Notes under the pieces: generated by a model
What the model saw: the letters and a program-made list of their open reading frames with translations, nothing else
What the model was told of the DNA's origin: nothing
Databases searched by the model: none
Shown: positions 1 to 7,901 of the stretch, in pieces
Layout: every line of letters begins with the position of its first letter
How positions within the stretch are numbered: position 1 is the stretch's first letter
Assembly (NCBI GenBank): GCA_947465495.1
Contig: CANIAS010000003.1
Coordinates: 24,806-88,805 of the forward strand
Length of the DNA: 64,000 nucleotides
Origin: Candidatus Pollutiaquabacter sp.
GTDB taxonomy: Bacteria; Bacteroidota; Bacteroidia; AKYH767-A; 2013-40CM-41-45
Direction of reading: 5' to 3'
Translations under genes and position numbers: made by a program

Positions 1-843
1 TAATGAGTCGATTTTATAAGAATACGATTGTTGAATCGGTCGAGTCTTTTCACGAACACACTCTTGCAAATAATTTGAAATTAATTTATAACGCTCTAAG
101 GTTTCACGAGCTTGCAATTGCTGCGCGTCAAAGGCGTTATGCTTGGTCAGATCGAGGATGGCCGTTCGGTGTTCATCCGACATTTCACCCGTTTCAATCA
201 GGTGTAAATTATTAGCGACTAAGAAAGCGTTGTAGTCACTGTTTACATGTAAGTTTTTTCGGATGGCGTCGACCACTTGCGGGGCCATGCTACGAGAATC
301 CAAATGTTGTTTGCCAGCAGGTCGGTCGACTTCGGCAATGGCTGCTTTTAGTTCTTTCAGACCTTCACCCTTGCGTGCGGTCATGGGCACGACTCGCGCT
401 CCCATTCTTTTCTCCAATTCTTTAAAATTAATCTCAGCGCCGCTGCTACGTACCATATCCATCATATTGATGGCCAGAATAACAGGTATATTAAGATCGA
501 TGACTTGTGAAGAAAGAAAAAGATTCCGTTTTAGGTTCGTGCCATCAGCGACTACAATGACAAGATCCGGATGCATCGCATGATCCGGATTGCAAAGTAG
601 TCGGAATGGTAATTCCTCTTCCGGGGATTTTGGATACAGGGAATAAGTGCCGGGTAGATCAATTATTTCTGCTTGGACAATAGATCCGTCGTCGCCTTTG
701 ATTGTGCATTTTCCCGTGTGTTGTTCCACGGTCACCCCGGGGAAGTTTGCAATCTTTTGATGAAGTCCAGTAAGTTCATTAAAAACCGTTGACTTCCCCG
801 AATTAGGATTGCCTACCAGTGCGATCTTTATGCGTCTTTCCAT
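1..843 (-). CDS. feoB: Ferrous iron transporter FeoB, N-terminal part (runs off window start)
   Basis: FeoB is the inner-membrane Fe(II) permease with an N-terminal GTPase domain. Reading the minus strand from ATG at 843 gives 281 codons with no stop before position 1, so the C-terminal part lies outside. The G-protein motifs are clear: P-loop GNPNSGKST near residues 11-19, the G3 DLPG motif, and the G4-like NMMD. The visible part covers the G domain and the following helical region; the membrane permease domain is not seen. It lies 21 bp downstream of feoA on the same strand, the classic feoAB arrangement. The family call is secure. Confidence 0.95.
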   Translation of the reverse strand, partial: MERRIKIALVGNPNSGKSTVFNELTGLHQKIANFPGVTVEQHTGKCTIKGDDGSIVQAEIIDLPGTYSLYPKSPEEELPFRLLCNPDHAMHPDLVIVVADGTNLKRNLFLSSQVIDLNIPVILAINMMDMVRSSGAEINFKELEKRMGARVVPMTARKGEGLKELKAAIAEVDRPAGKQHLDSRSMAPQVVDAIRKNLHVNSDYNAFLVANNLHLIETGEMSDEHRTAILDLTKHNAFDAQQLQARETLERYKLISNYLQECVREKTRPIQQSYSYKIDSL

Positions 844-864
844 GAAGGTTGGAGTGCTGCGACG

Positions 865-1104
865 TTAAAAAGAAGTTCGGACGCGGATGGACGAGGCCTC
901 ATCCTTACGCAAGCTCAACATATACCCGGATACTGCAATGGCTATAGGGTCGCCCAATGGAGCTACCCGAATCACTTCTACCGTTTCGCCAGGGATACAC
1001 CCCATTTCGAGCAATTTCAGGGAGATTTCGTAGTCGGTAAAGCTCTCTACCAGCGCTTTTTGCCCCAACTTGACTTCCGATAATGCACAAAGTTGGTTCG
1101 ACAC
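865..1104 (-). CDS. feoA: FeoA family protein
   Basis: A 79-residue SH3-like FeoA domain protein, a small cytoplasmic partner of the FeoB iron permease. Family-typical features are the early LG.KA.V segment, LLEMGCIPGE in the middle, and a C-terminal GDPIAIAVSGYMLSLRKDEA segment. It is followed directly by feoB, so the two are surely co-transcribed. A TACTTTTG sequence at 1134-1141 (minus strand) could be the -7 element of the operon promoter, though no convincing TTG lies 19-20 bp further upstream. Confidence 0.92.
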   Translation of the reverse strand: MSNQLCALSEVKLGQKALVESFTDYEISLKLLEMGCIPGETVEVIRVAPLGDPIAIAVSGYMLSLRKDEASSIRVRTSF

Positions 1105-1260
1105 GCTATTTAGAATGATTATAAAGTAGACATCAAAAGTAGTCCAATTTTCCCATTCTTTTTGTGAACTTGGAGTGTTTGAAATAAATTTAAACTATTG
1201 AAAAACATGATATTGCAATTATCAAAGGCGAGTGGAAGGCCAGTTCGTCCAAATGCTGCT

Positions 1261-1401
1261 TCAACCTTTACTGGTAGGTGTTGTGTGTGCGTTTTTTACC
1301 TTTCCGAATTTCGGGCAATCACACTTTTTCTTAAAAATAAAGCAACTGCTCATGGTGATGAGCAACATTCCTGCTAAAGCAACAAAGGCGATTTTTTTCA
1401 T
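1261..1401 (-). CDS. Small Cys-rich lipoprotein, 46 aa
   Basis: A short reading frame on the minus strand, from ATG at 1401 to TGA at 1261, encodes 46 residues. It starts MKKIAFVALAGMLLITMSSC, a lipoprotein signal with the lipidated cysteine at position 20 (a relaxed Bacteroidota lipobox). The mature peptide is about 27 residues: a basic FKKK stretch, then CDCPKFGK and a short polar tail. Similar tiny lipoproteins with a CDCPKF-like motif occur in Bacteroidota from memory, with no assigned function. It lies 156 bp upstream of feoA on the same strand. The plus-strand frame over the same bases looks like a shadow. Confidence 0.6.
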   Translation of the reverse strand: MKKIAFVALAGMLLITMSSCFIFKKKCDCPKFGKVKNAHTTPTSKG

Positions 1402-1492
1402 TGTGTTAAAGGTACATAATAGTACCACTGTTGAGAAGCCATTTTAATGCGTCAACTAACGGTGGTCTGATTTTGTATTTTTACACCAGCAT

Positions 1493-2233
1493 ATGAATTG
1501 GCTTTTTCATTTAGGGCGGTATTGGATGTTCGTCAAGGATATGATGAACCGTCCAGAGAAGTTCTCCATCTACTGGAAACAGTTTGTTCGTGAATTGGAT
1601 AATTTCGGATACGGTTCCTTGGGAATCGTTGCTTTAGTATCTACGTTCATGGGAGCGGTCATCACTATTCAGACCGTTTACAATCTATTTAACCCGTTGA
1701 TCCCTTTGTCGGCGGTGGGAATTGTAGCTCGCGATTCGATTATTTTGGAGTTTTCTCCAACGATGATCAGCCTGGTATTAGCAGGTAAAATAGGTTCAAG
1801 CATCGCCTCTGAAATTGGTACGATGCGCGTGACAGAGCAAATAGATGCCCTTGAAATTATGGGAATCAATTCAGCAGCCTACTTGGTGCTTCCAAAGGTG
1901 GTGGCTGCGGTATTGATATTCCCATTCGTAGTAACTATCTCGATGTTTCTCGGCATTTTCGGTGGATGGATTGCCGGTACAGCTTCTGGCGTTATTCCAT
2001 CCGTTGATTACATTCAAGGATTACAGAATCAATTTATCCCCTATAACGTAACGTTTGCCATTATCAAATCAATTACGTTTGCCTACATCATCACTACTGT
2101 ATCTTCCTATCATGGTTATCATACAAAAGGTGGCGCACTCGAAGTTGGTAAGTCTAGTACGGATGCCGTTGTTTATAGTAGCATAATGATCCTAATCTTC
2201 GATTATATCTTGACTCAGCTAATCCTGATATGA
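1493..2233 (+). CDS. mlaE: MlaE-type ABC transporter permease
   Basis: A 246-residue polytopic inner-membrane protein of the MlaE/YrbE family, the permease of ABC systems that move phospholipids or other lipids between inner and outer membranes. Family marks are GSLGIVALVSTFMGAVI near the N-terminus, the segment AGKIGSSIASEIGTMRVTEQIDALEIMG that contacts the ATPase, and the C-terminal SYHGYHTKGGALEVG segment. It overlaps the following MlaF gene by 4 bp, so translation is coupled. No MCE-domain (MlaD) gene follows, although E-F-D order is common in Gram-negative bacteria. Confidence 0.92.
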   Translation: MNWLFHLGRYWMFVKDMMNRPEKFSIYWKQFVRELDNFGYGSLGIVALVSTFMGAVITIQTVYNLFNPLIPLSAVGIVARDSIILEFSPTMISLVLAGKIGSSIASEIGTMRVTEQIDALEIMGINSAAYLVLPKVVAAVLIFPFVVTISMFLGIFGGWIAGTASGVIPSVDYIQGLQNQFIPYNVTFAIIKSITFAYIITTVSSYHGYHTKGGALEVGKSSTDAVVYSSIMILIFDYILTQLILI

Positions 2234-2979
2234 TTGAATTAAAAAAAATATCGAAACGTTTTGAAAGTCGGAACATTCTGAGTGATGTATCTGCGACATT
2301 TCAAAAAGGACATATCAACCTCGTCATTGGAGGATCTGGATCCGGAAAAACGGTCATGATGAAATGTATGGTCGGACTCGAGGAGATTGACGAAGGTGAA
2401 ATTATCTACGATGGCCAACGCTTTTCAGGATTAACTAAGAAAGAACGTAAACCGTATCGCCAACAGATCGGCATGGTCTTTCAAGGTGGAGCACTTTTCG
2501 ACTCGCTCAATGTCGAACAGAATGTAATGTTCCCCCTGAGCATGTTTACCGAGATGTCCTTGGAAGAAAAAAGAGACCGTGTCAATTTCTGCTTGAAACG
2601 AGTCAATCTTCCTACCGCTCAAAAGCTGATGCCTTCTGAATTAAGTGGCGGAATGAAAAAGCGAGTGGCGATCGCCCGTGCTATTGCTACCAATCCCAAT
2701 TACCTTTTTTGCGACGAGCCTAACTCTGGACTCGATCCACGTACCTCCATTGTTATAGACAATCTTATCAAAGAGATTACAGAGGAGTTCAATATAACGA
2801 CCATTGTCAATACCCATGATATGAATTCGGTGCTTGAAATTGGGGATAAAATCATCTTCCTCTATCAAGGCAGTAAGTGGTGGGAGGGTAACGTAGATGA
2901 TATTTTGCGGACTGACAATAAAGAAATCAACGATTTCATCTTTGCTTCCAAACTTGCTAAAGGAATCAAAAAGGTCTGA
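2230..2979 (+). CDS. mlaF: MlaF-type ABC transporter ATP-binding protein
   Basis: A 249-residue cytoplasmic ATPase partner of the preceding MlaE permease. All ABC motifs are intact: Walker A GGSGSGKT near residues 35-42, Q-loop in GMVFQGGALFDS (a family hallmark), signature LSGGMKKRVAIARA, Walker B YLFCDEP with catalytic Glu, and switch His in NTHDM. The ATG overlaps the end of mlaE. Its TGA stop (2977-2979) is in the same frame as the next gene, with only one codon (CCA) before that gene's TTG start. Confidence 0.93.
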   Translation: MIELKKISKRFESRNILSDVSATFQKGHINLVIGGSGSGKTVMMKCMVGLEEIDEGEIIYDGQRFSGLTKKERKPYRQQIGMVFQGGALFDSLNVEQNVMFPLSMFTEMSLEEKRDRVNFCLKRVNLPTAQKLMPSELSGGMKKRVAIARAIATNPNYLFCDEPNSGLDPRTSIVIDNLIKEITEEFNITTIVNTHDMNSVLEIGDKIIFLYQGSKWWEGNVDDILRTDNKEINDFIFASKLAKGIKKV

Positions 2980-2982
2980 CCA

Positions 2983-3927
2983 TTGCACTTCTACCAGCCT
3001 GAACGGATTCAAATTGTCGATTCACACACAGGTGGTGAGCCTACACGTGTTGTGCTTGATGGTGGACCTGACCTTGGCGGTGGAACAGTAGCTGAACGTC
3101 AATATTTACTTCAACAGCAATTTGATTTTTTCAGGACTGCAGTGATTCACGAACCGCGTGGTTCTGCTGTACTGGTAGGCGCACTATTAATTCCTGCGTC
3201 AGTACCTGATTGTGTGACTGGCGTGATTTTCTTTAACAACGTCGGGTACCTTGGCATGTGTGGCCATGGCACCATTGGCGTTGTAAGTACGTTGCATCAC
3301 CTGGGTAGAATTCATTCCGGCAGCATTCGAATTGAAACTTCAGTTGGAGTGGTAGCAGCACACCTTGGCGAGGATGGTTCAGTTTCCATTGCTAATGTTC
3401 CCAGTTACCGCAAGGTAAAAGACCTTGAAGTGGATGTGCCGGGCATCGGTAATGTAATTGGCGATGTTGCGTGGGGTGGAAATTGGTTTTATCTGGTAAG
3501 GCCATCAGAGCAATCGATATCACAGGATCAAATAGAAACTTTGACCAATCGCGCATGGAGCATTCGACAAGCAGTCAACAATCAAGGATATCCGGAAGTA
3601 GATCATATTGAGATTTTCGGACCCGCTGCTGCCTCTGAGAATGATTCGCGTAATTTTGTATTATGCCCGGGTAAAGAGTACGACCGATCACCGTGTGGCA
3701 CCGGCACCAGTGCTAAATTAGCGTGCTTGGCACAAGATGGGAAATTAGCAGAAGGTGCTGAATGGTTACAAGAGAGTATTGTTGGCAGTGTGTTTCGTGG
3801 AACCTATACATGGCTCGATCGCGAAGCAGGCGTAATAGCACCACTTATAACAGGTAAAGCTTATGTAACCGGCGAAACGTTATTGCTGTTTGATCCTAAC
3901 GATCCTTATCGTTGGGGAATCAAATGA
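2983..3927 (+). CDS. Proline racemase / 4-hydroxyproline 2-epimerase family protein
   Basis: A 314-residue cytoplasmic enzyme of the proline racemase family, which inverts C-alpha of proline or trans-4-hydroxyproline by a two-cysteine mechanism. Both catalytic cysteines are present: Cys93 in MCGHGT and Cys238 in SPCGTGTSA. This excludes the trans-3-hydroxyproline dehydratase branch, which has Thr at the first site. The N-terminal substrate loop VDSHTGGEPTR is typical. The start must be the TTG at 2983, because an in-frame stop lies two codons upstream and no ATG precedes the conserved N-terminus. Epimerase versus racemase cannot be settled; no hydroxyproline catabolic genes are adjacent. Confidence 0.88.
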   Translation: MHFYQPERIQIVDSHTGGEPTRVVLDGGPDLGGGTVAERQYLLQQQFDFFRTAVIHEPRGSAVLVGALLIPASVPDCVTGVIFFNNVGYLGMCGHGTIGVVSTLHHLGRIHSGSIRIETSVGVVAAHLGEDGSVSIANVPSYRKVKDLEVDVPGIGNVIGDVAWGGNWFYLVRPSEQSISQDQIETLTNRAWSIRQAVNNQGYPEVDHIEIFGPAAASENDSRNFVLCPGKEYDRSPCGTGTSAKLACLAQDGKLAEGAEWLQESIVGSVFRGTYTWLDREAGVIAPLITGKAYVTGETLLLFDPNDPYRWGIK

Positions 3928-3956
3928 ACCAATAATTGGCCCAATTGAAGCGCAAA

Positions 3957-3987
3957 AAAAAGCCTGCCCTTTTGAGGCAGGCTTTTT
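3957..3987. terminator. Bidirectional intrinsic terminator
   Basis: Perfect hairpin with arms AAAAAGCCTGCC (3957-3968) and GGCAGGCTTTTT (3976-3987) and a 7-nt loop. It has a T-run on either strand and sits between the convergent racemase gene and the T9SS protein gene, so it can serve both. Confidence 0.9.
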
Positions 3988-4003
3988 AATAAACTAGACC
4001 GGA

Positions 4004-5836
4004 TTAACGGTTGGAAATCATGATGTTCTTGGTAGAAACACCTGCTGCAGATTGTACGCGTACGGTGTACATGCCCTCAGCTTGGTTGCTAATATCCACT
4101 TTTGCATTCGTCATGGAATCAAAGCGGTTGGAGTAAACAACTTGACCTAATGTGTTGGTGATGGTCACCAGTGCATTCTTTGCATCGCTGTTGATGCTCA
4201 GTTGTCCTTTAGAAGGATTTGGGTAGATGGTCAATGATGATGCGTTATTGACCGTTGATATTCCGGTAGAAATATCAGCCGTGGTAACACGCAAGATGAA
4301 TGCGATTTCAAAGCTGGCAGTTTCAACAGCCGTCCATGCACCTGCACCAACTTGGTAGAAGGCAGTTCCAGGGGTGAAGATATCAGAAGCGGTACCCAAG
4401 GTGATGTTGTTCTGTGATTTCTGATTCACGGCAACGTAGTATTGACCGCCATTAGCTACAAAAGGTGTGCTGAATGGAAGCGATAAGAATGCTCCGCCCG
4501 TATCGGCATCGGTGATGATGTAATTGCCGGTAGAAGCAATAAGCGCATTTGGCAAACCGCCTACCATGTCATAAATGTCAACAGACATTGAATCGTCCAT
4601 CGTAGCGCCAGCAAGATAGAAGGTGGCTGAATTAAATTGAATAGGCTGATAAACTTCGAACGTTTGTCCCAAGTGACCGGTATTCGCATTGAAGCCCAAA
4701 CCGCCTGTATAGTAGCTAGCGTCGAGAAACGTAAAGTCACGCGCGTAATCAGCGGTGTCTACGTACATGTAGCTAAAGGAGGTGTCGTTGCTGGTGTTAG
4801 CATCAGCATTGGTCATTGAACATACGTACATGAAGTAGTAAACGCCAGTATCAGAAGGTGTAAAAGGAAGAGAGGTTGTCAACAAAGCAGAGGTGTCGCC
4901 AGGATTCAACGTTGCAGCTGAATTTGTAACACTGTTGTAGATGTTATTGAATGATCCATCGTAAATGTCAATTGTGACAACTGCGTTGGTAGCTGGAGAG
5001 CTACCATTGTTGAATACTTTAGCTCCTAATGTCAAAGGTTGTACTTGTGTCAAAGGAACGCATGAATAAGGGCTTGGGTGAGCAACTTCAGCAATGCCGA
5101 TATCGTCAGCAGGAACATCTTCGATAGAAACATCATCAATCATCCAAGAATAACCGCAACCTGAACCAGCGCCAAAGCTAGCTGGGCTATAGAATTCGAA
5201 ACGAATTTTAACATTCGCAGAACCAGCAGCAAGGCTGGAGATGTCAACATAAGCGATATCGGGGTTAATTGATCCGTCGCCATCGTTGGAATTGAAATTA
5301 TTGTCTTGCGTGATAGCGTTCAAGGCAATTTGATTCCATGTGCTACCGCCGTTGTTAGAAACGTAGAGGTAAGTAGAATCAATGTAACGACGATAGTACT
5401 GAGAGAATTTCAGGCGGGCTGATGTTGCAGCACTCAGGTCAATCGTACCTGCAGTGGTCAATAACGCCTGCTGATCGCCAGAGCATAACAGGTCGGAATC
5501 AAACAAGGCAAAACCATTCGCAGCAGTAGCAGATGCGATAGGGTCAATAAGAAATGCGCCAGATGGGCCGTTGGTGCCAATTACCCAGTTGTCCACTGAT
5601 GGTGCAACTGCAGATAATGTCCAAGTGGATGGATTGCTGAAGTCATCCGACCAGTATACCGTAGAGTTGCTGCGGCTGGAGGCGTTGTTTTTCTTCAATG
5701 AATTGAAAGTTGCATTCTTTGCAGCTGGTTTTTGCTGCGAATGTTGCTTGCCAGAGACAAGCTTCTTGGACAGTTGAGCACTTGCCGCTGTTCCCAGGGC
5801 GACTACAACTGCAAGTAAAAGGTAGAACTTTTTCAT
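4004..5836 (-). CDS. Exported T9SS type A sorting domain protein, 610 aa
   Basis: A secreted protein of 610 residues. The signal peptide is residues 1-20 (MKKFYLLLAVVVALGTAASA). Around residues 60-240 lies a jelly-roll-like domain of the choice-of-anchor/MAM-like type, from YWSDDFSNPSTWT to CGYSWMIDDVSIEDV. Then comes a CARDB-like Ig-fold segment (PLTLGAKVFNNGSSPATNAVVTI region) and a second beta-rich domain. The last ~80 residues form a T9SS type A sorting domain starting at IYPNPSKGQL and ending KNIMISNR, which directs export across the outer membrane. It forms a pair with the similarly built gene upstream. The function beyond surface or secreted location is unknown. Confidence 0.88.
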   Translation of the reverse strand: MKKFYLLLAVVVALGTAASAQLSKKLVSGKQHSQQKPAAKNATFNSLKKNNASSRSNSTVYWSDDFSNPSTWTLSAVAPSVDNWVIGTNGPSGAFLIDPIASATAANGFALFDSDLLCSGDQQALLTTAGTIDLSAATSARLKFSQYYRRYIDSTYLYVSNNGGSTWNQIALNAITQDNNFNSNDGDGSINPDIAYVDISSLAAGSANVKIRFEFYSPASFGAGSGCGYSWMIDDVSIEDVPADDIGIAEVAHPSPYSCVPLTQVQPLTLGAKVFNNGSSPATNAVVTIDIYDGSFNNIYNSVTNSAATLNPGDTSALLTTSLPFTPSDTGVYYFMYVCSMTNADANTSNDTSFSYMYVDTADYARDFTFLDASYYTGGLGFNANTGHLGQTFEVYQPIQFNSATFYLAGATMDDSMSVDIYDMVGGLPNALIASTGNYIITDADTGGAFLSLPFSTPFVANGGQYYVAVNQKSQNNITLGTASDIFTPGTAFYQVGAGAWTAVETASFEIAFILRVTTADISTGISTVNNASSLTIYPNPSKGQLSINSDAKNALVTITNTLGQVVYSNRFDSMTNAKVDISNQAEGMYTVRVQSAAGVSTKNIMISNR

Positions 5837-5990
5837 GGTGTTGTTTTGGATTTGTTTATTACCAGTGCAAATTTAAAGTTCTTTTCTATTCCTACAACCG
5901 ATGGGCTGCCTTTCACGAGTCACGGAAGCGTCTTTTTTCAACCATATCCCGTTCGTTTTGGGATTGTTCGTGAAGGGGGCACTAAAGCAA

Positions 5991-6016
5991 AAAAACCGGG
6001 CAGGTGCCCGGTTTTT
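5991..6016. terminator. Intrinsic terminator between two T9SS protein genes
   Basis: Arms AAAAACCGGGCA (5991-6002) and TGCCCGGTTTTT (6005-6016) form a 12-bp perfect stem with a 2-nt spacer, which in practice gives a 4-6 nt loop. It lies 22 bp after the stop of the minus-strand gene at 6039-7799, separating it from the next T9SS gene. Confidence 0.88.
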
Positions 6017-6038
6017 GAATAGGTAGGTAGTAGAACGA

Positions 6039-7799
6039 TTATTCCACGACAATCTTGCGGGAAGTCGTGTATTGGTCGTTGGCTACACGGATGACATAAA
6101 CCCCAGCGGCAAGGCCTGAGATATCAATTCGCTCCGAGGAAAGGTTGGCAAATGACTTTTGAGCAACTTCCTGACCCATCAGGTTGGAAATCGTCACCAA
6201 GTAGTTGGATCCTTTGCCACCTTGAATCGTAAGCTGGTCGTGTGCTGGATTTGGAAACACACTCAATGACTGCTCTTCAATAGCTGATACGCCTGTCGTG
6301 TTAGTGTACACAGACAGATTGATATCATCCAAGCGCAAAGAGCCGATCTTGTTTCCGCTCAGAACGTGGAAGCCAATGTAAAATGTACCATTGCTTGGGC
6401 AGGTAAATTGGTTGTTACCTGCAAGGTAGCTGATGCTGCTTGCCAGAAGTGGCAATTGAATAGGAGCTACCAGTGCGGAAGAAGAAGGTGCCGAACAAAG
6501 GACTACTTCAAGGTATGCATCCGTAGCGGAATTGAATACACGATAGAAATAATCCAAGTTATAGGTGGTGCTATCGTTGAGGTCTACGCAAGGCATAAAC
6601 AACCACTCATTGGCAAACTGTGTGGCAGAAGCTGAAGTGTAGCTAGCGCAGTTCAAACCGGTACGTGGCAATACGTCGGAAATGCTCCAGGTGTTATTAT
6701 CGGCATTCACATCTTCAATGACCCAGCCGGTGCGGTCTTCGCTATCTTCAAAACCAGCAGAGAAGTCATTGTTCGCATCAATCATTCGTGTTCCATTGTA
6801 AACGAAAGATGAGATGGTATCATTTGATGGATCTACATCGCCAAAAGTTGTAACATAAATCATCAACGTATGTGAACCAGGGTTGGAAAAATTCGCTGGA
6901 ATACTGAATGCATAGATGGTGGAACCACCAGCTACTACGGTAGTAGTGGAATTTTCAGTGACAGGGGATCCGCCGTCAACGACGTAGCTGATGTCAAATC
7001 CGTTCATGTCGGAATTTCCGATGTTGTCGATGTTAACAGTTACAGTTTCAGCGTTGGAAAGTCCTGAGCAATTGCTCGCTGGAGATACAATGCCAGAAAG
7101 TGAAGCATCAAAAGCTATTACGGGCTCGTACATGGTCACATCATCAATCATCCACCAATAATCATAATCGCCGGTGAAATTGAACTTGACCCAAACAGTA
7201 GCTTGATTAGCTGCCAAAGAAGTAATGTCAAGATCGATTGCATCCGCGTTAGAGGTATAGGCGTTGGTGTTCAGGCCAGCACTAGCATCTAAGACTTCCG
7301 TCCATGAGGTGCCATCGTTGGAGACAAACACTTTTGCAGTTTCATAAAAATGATACAAAAATTGGTTGAAGGTTAAATGAACGATGCTGTGTCCTGAGCA
7401 ATCAATCACATTTGTGATCATGTCTGCGTCTTCGCCACCAACACTCTGACTGGCTGAATCGCTGTCATAAACCATATAGCCATTGGCGGCAGTGGTTCCT
7501 GTGGTGTTCAACCGACCAATCGTACCGTACGATGCCGCGTTATAAATGCCGCTGGTGGTGAGTTTCCAGTTAATGCCGTTGCCAGCGTTATCTACCAATT
7601 GCCAGCCGGCAGGAACCCCACCGCTGAAGTCTTCCGAGAAGAACGTGTTGACAGTATTGGTACGGTGAGGTTGTGCAACACGGTGGAATGGAGTTCCAGG
7701 AGTGTCATGAACAAAGGAAGTACGTTGCGCATTTTTTCCGGCAAAGGCAGAGAATGCGAACACGGTGAGCACAGAAAGTAGCGTAATGCGTTTCATCAT
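6039..7799 (-). CDS. Exported T9SS type A sorting domain protein, 586 aa
   Basis: A secreted protein of 586 residues with a signal peptide (about residues 1-20, ending AFSAFAG). A first choice-of-anchor J-like jelly-roll runs from FFSEDFSGGVPAGWQ to WWMIDDVTMYEP (about residues 50-225). A CARDB-like Ig-fold follows (VTVNIDNIGNSDMNG region). A second jelly-roll starts at SAGFEDSEDRTGWV and ends near RLDDINLSVY. The C-terminal T9SS type A sorting domain begins SVFPNPAHDQL and ends SRKIVVE. It has the same layout as the downstream gene at 4004-5836, suggesting an old duplication, though each has its own terminator. Adhesion or glycan binding is possible but not shown. Confidence 0.88.
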   Translation of the reverse strand: MMKRITLLSVLTVFAFSAFAGKNAQRTSFVHDTPGTPFHRVAQPHRTNTVNTFFSEDFSGGVPAGWQLVDNAGNGINWKLTTSGIYNAASYGTIGRLNTTGTTAANGYMVYDSDSASQSVGGEDADMITNVIDCSGHSIVHLTFNQFLYHFYETAKVFVSNDGTSWTEVLDASAGLNTNAYTSNADAIDLDITSLAANQATVWVKFNFTGDYDYWWMIDDVTMYEPVIAFDASLSGIVSPASNCSGLSNAETVTVNIDNIGNSDMNGFDISYVVDGGSPVTENSTTTVVAGGSTIYAFSIPANFSNPGSHTLMIYVTTFGDVDPSNDTISSFVYNGTRMIDANNDFSAGFEDSEDRTGWVIEDVNADNNTWSISDVLPRTGLNCASYTSASATQFANEWLFMPCVDLNDSTTYNLDYFYRVFNSATDAYLEVVLCSAPSSSALVAPIQLPLLASSISYLAGNNQFTCPSNGTFYIGFHVLSGNKIGSLRLDDINLSVYTNTTGVSAIEEQSLSVFPNPAHDQLTIQGGKGSNYLVTISNLMGQEVAQKSFANLSSERIDISGLAAGVYVIRVANDQYTTSRKIVVE

Positions 7800-7872
7800 A
7801 AGGGTATGGTTAGGTATTTTAATGTACGTTGGGCTTCAAAAATAAGATTTATTAGCGGTCTGACAAACAATA

Positions 7873-7898
7873 AAAAAGCCCGACTAAACGGGCTTTTT
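7873..7898. terminator. Intrinsic terminator after gcvP
   Basis: Arms AAAAAGCCCG (7873-7882) and CGGGCTTTTT (7889-7898) with a 6-nt loop, three bases past the gcvP stop codon on the minus strand. Confidence 0.88.
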
Positions 7899-7901
7899 AA
7901 G

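Noticed and set aside
1232..1447. 71-codon plus-strand frame upstream of mlaE
   Set aside because: It runs antisense to the small lipoprotein gene, which has a convincing signal sequence and lipobox; the plus-strand translation shows no protein-like pattern.
4004..7799. Recent tandem duplication of the two T9SS genes
   Set aside because: They share layout (signal peptide, jelly-roll, CARDB-like region, sorting domain), but the sequences diverge strongly and domain number differs, so no recent duplication is supported.
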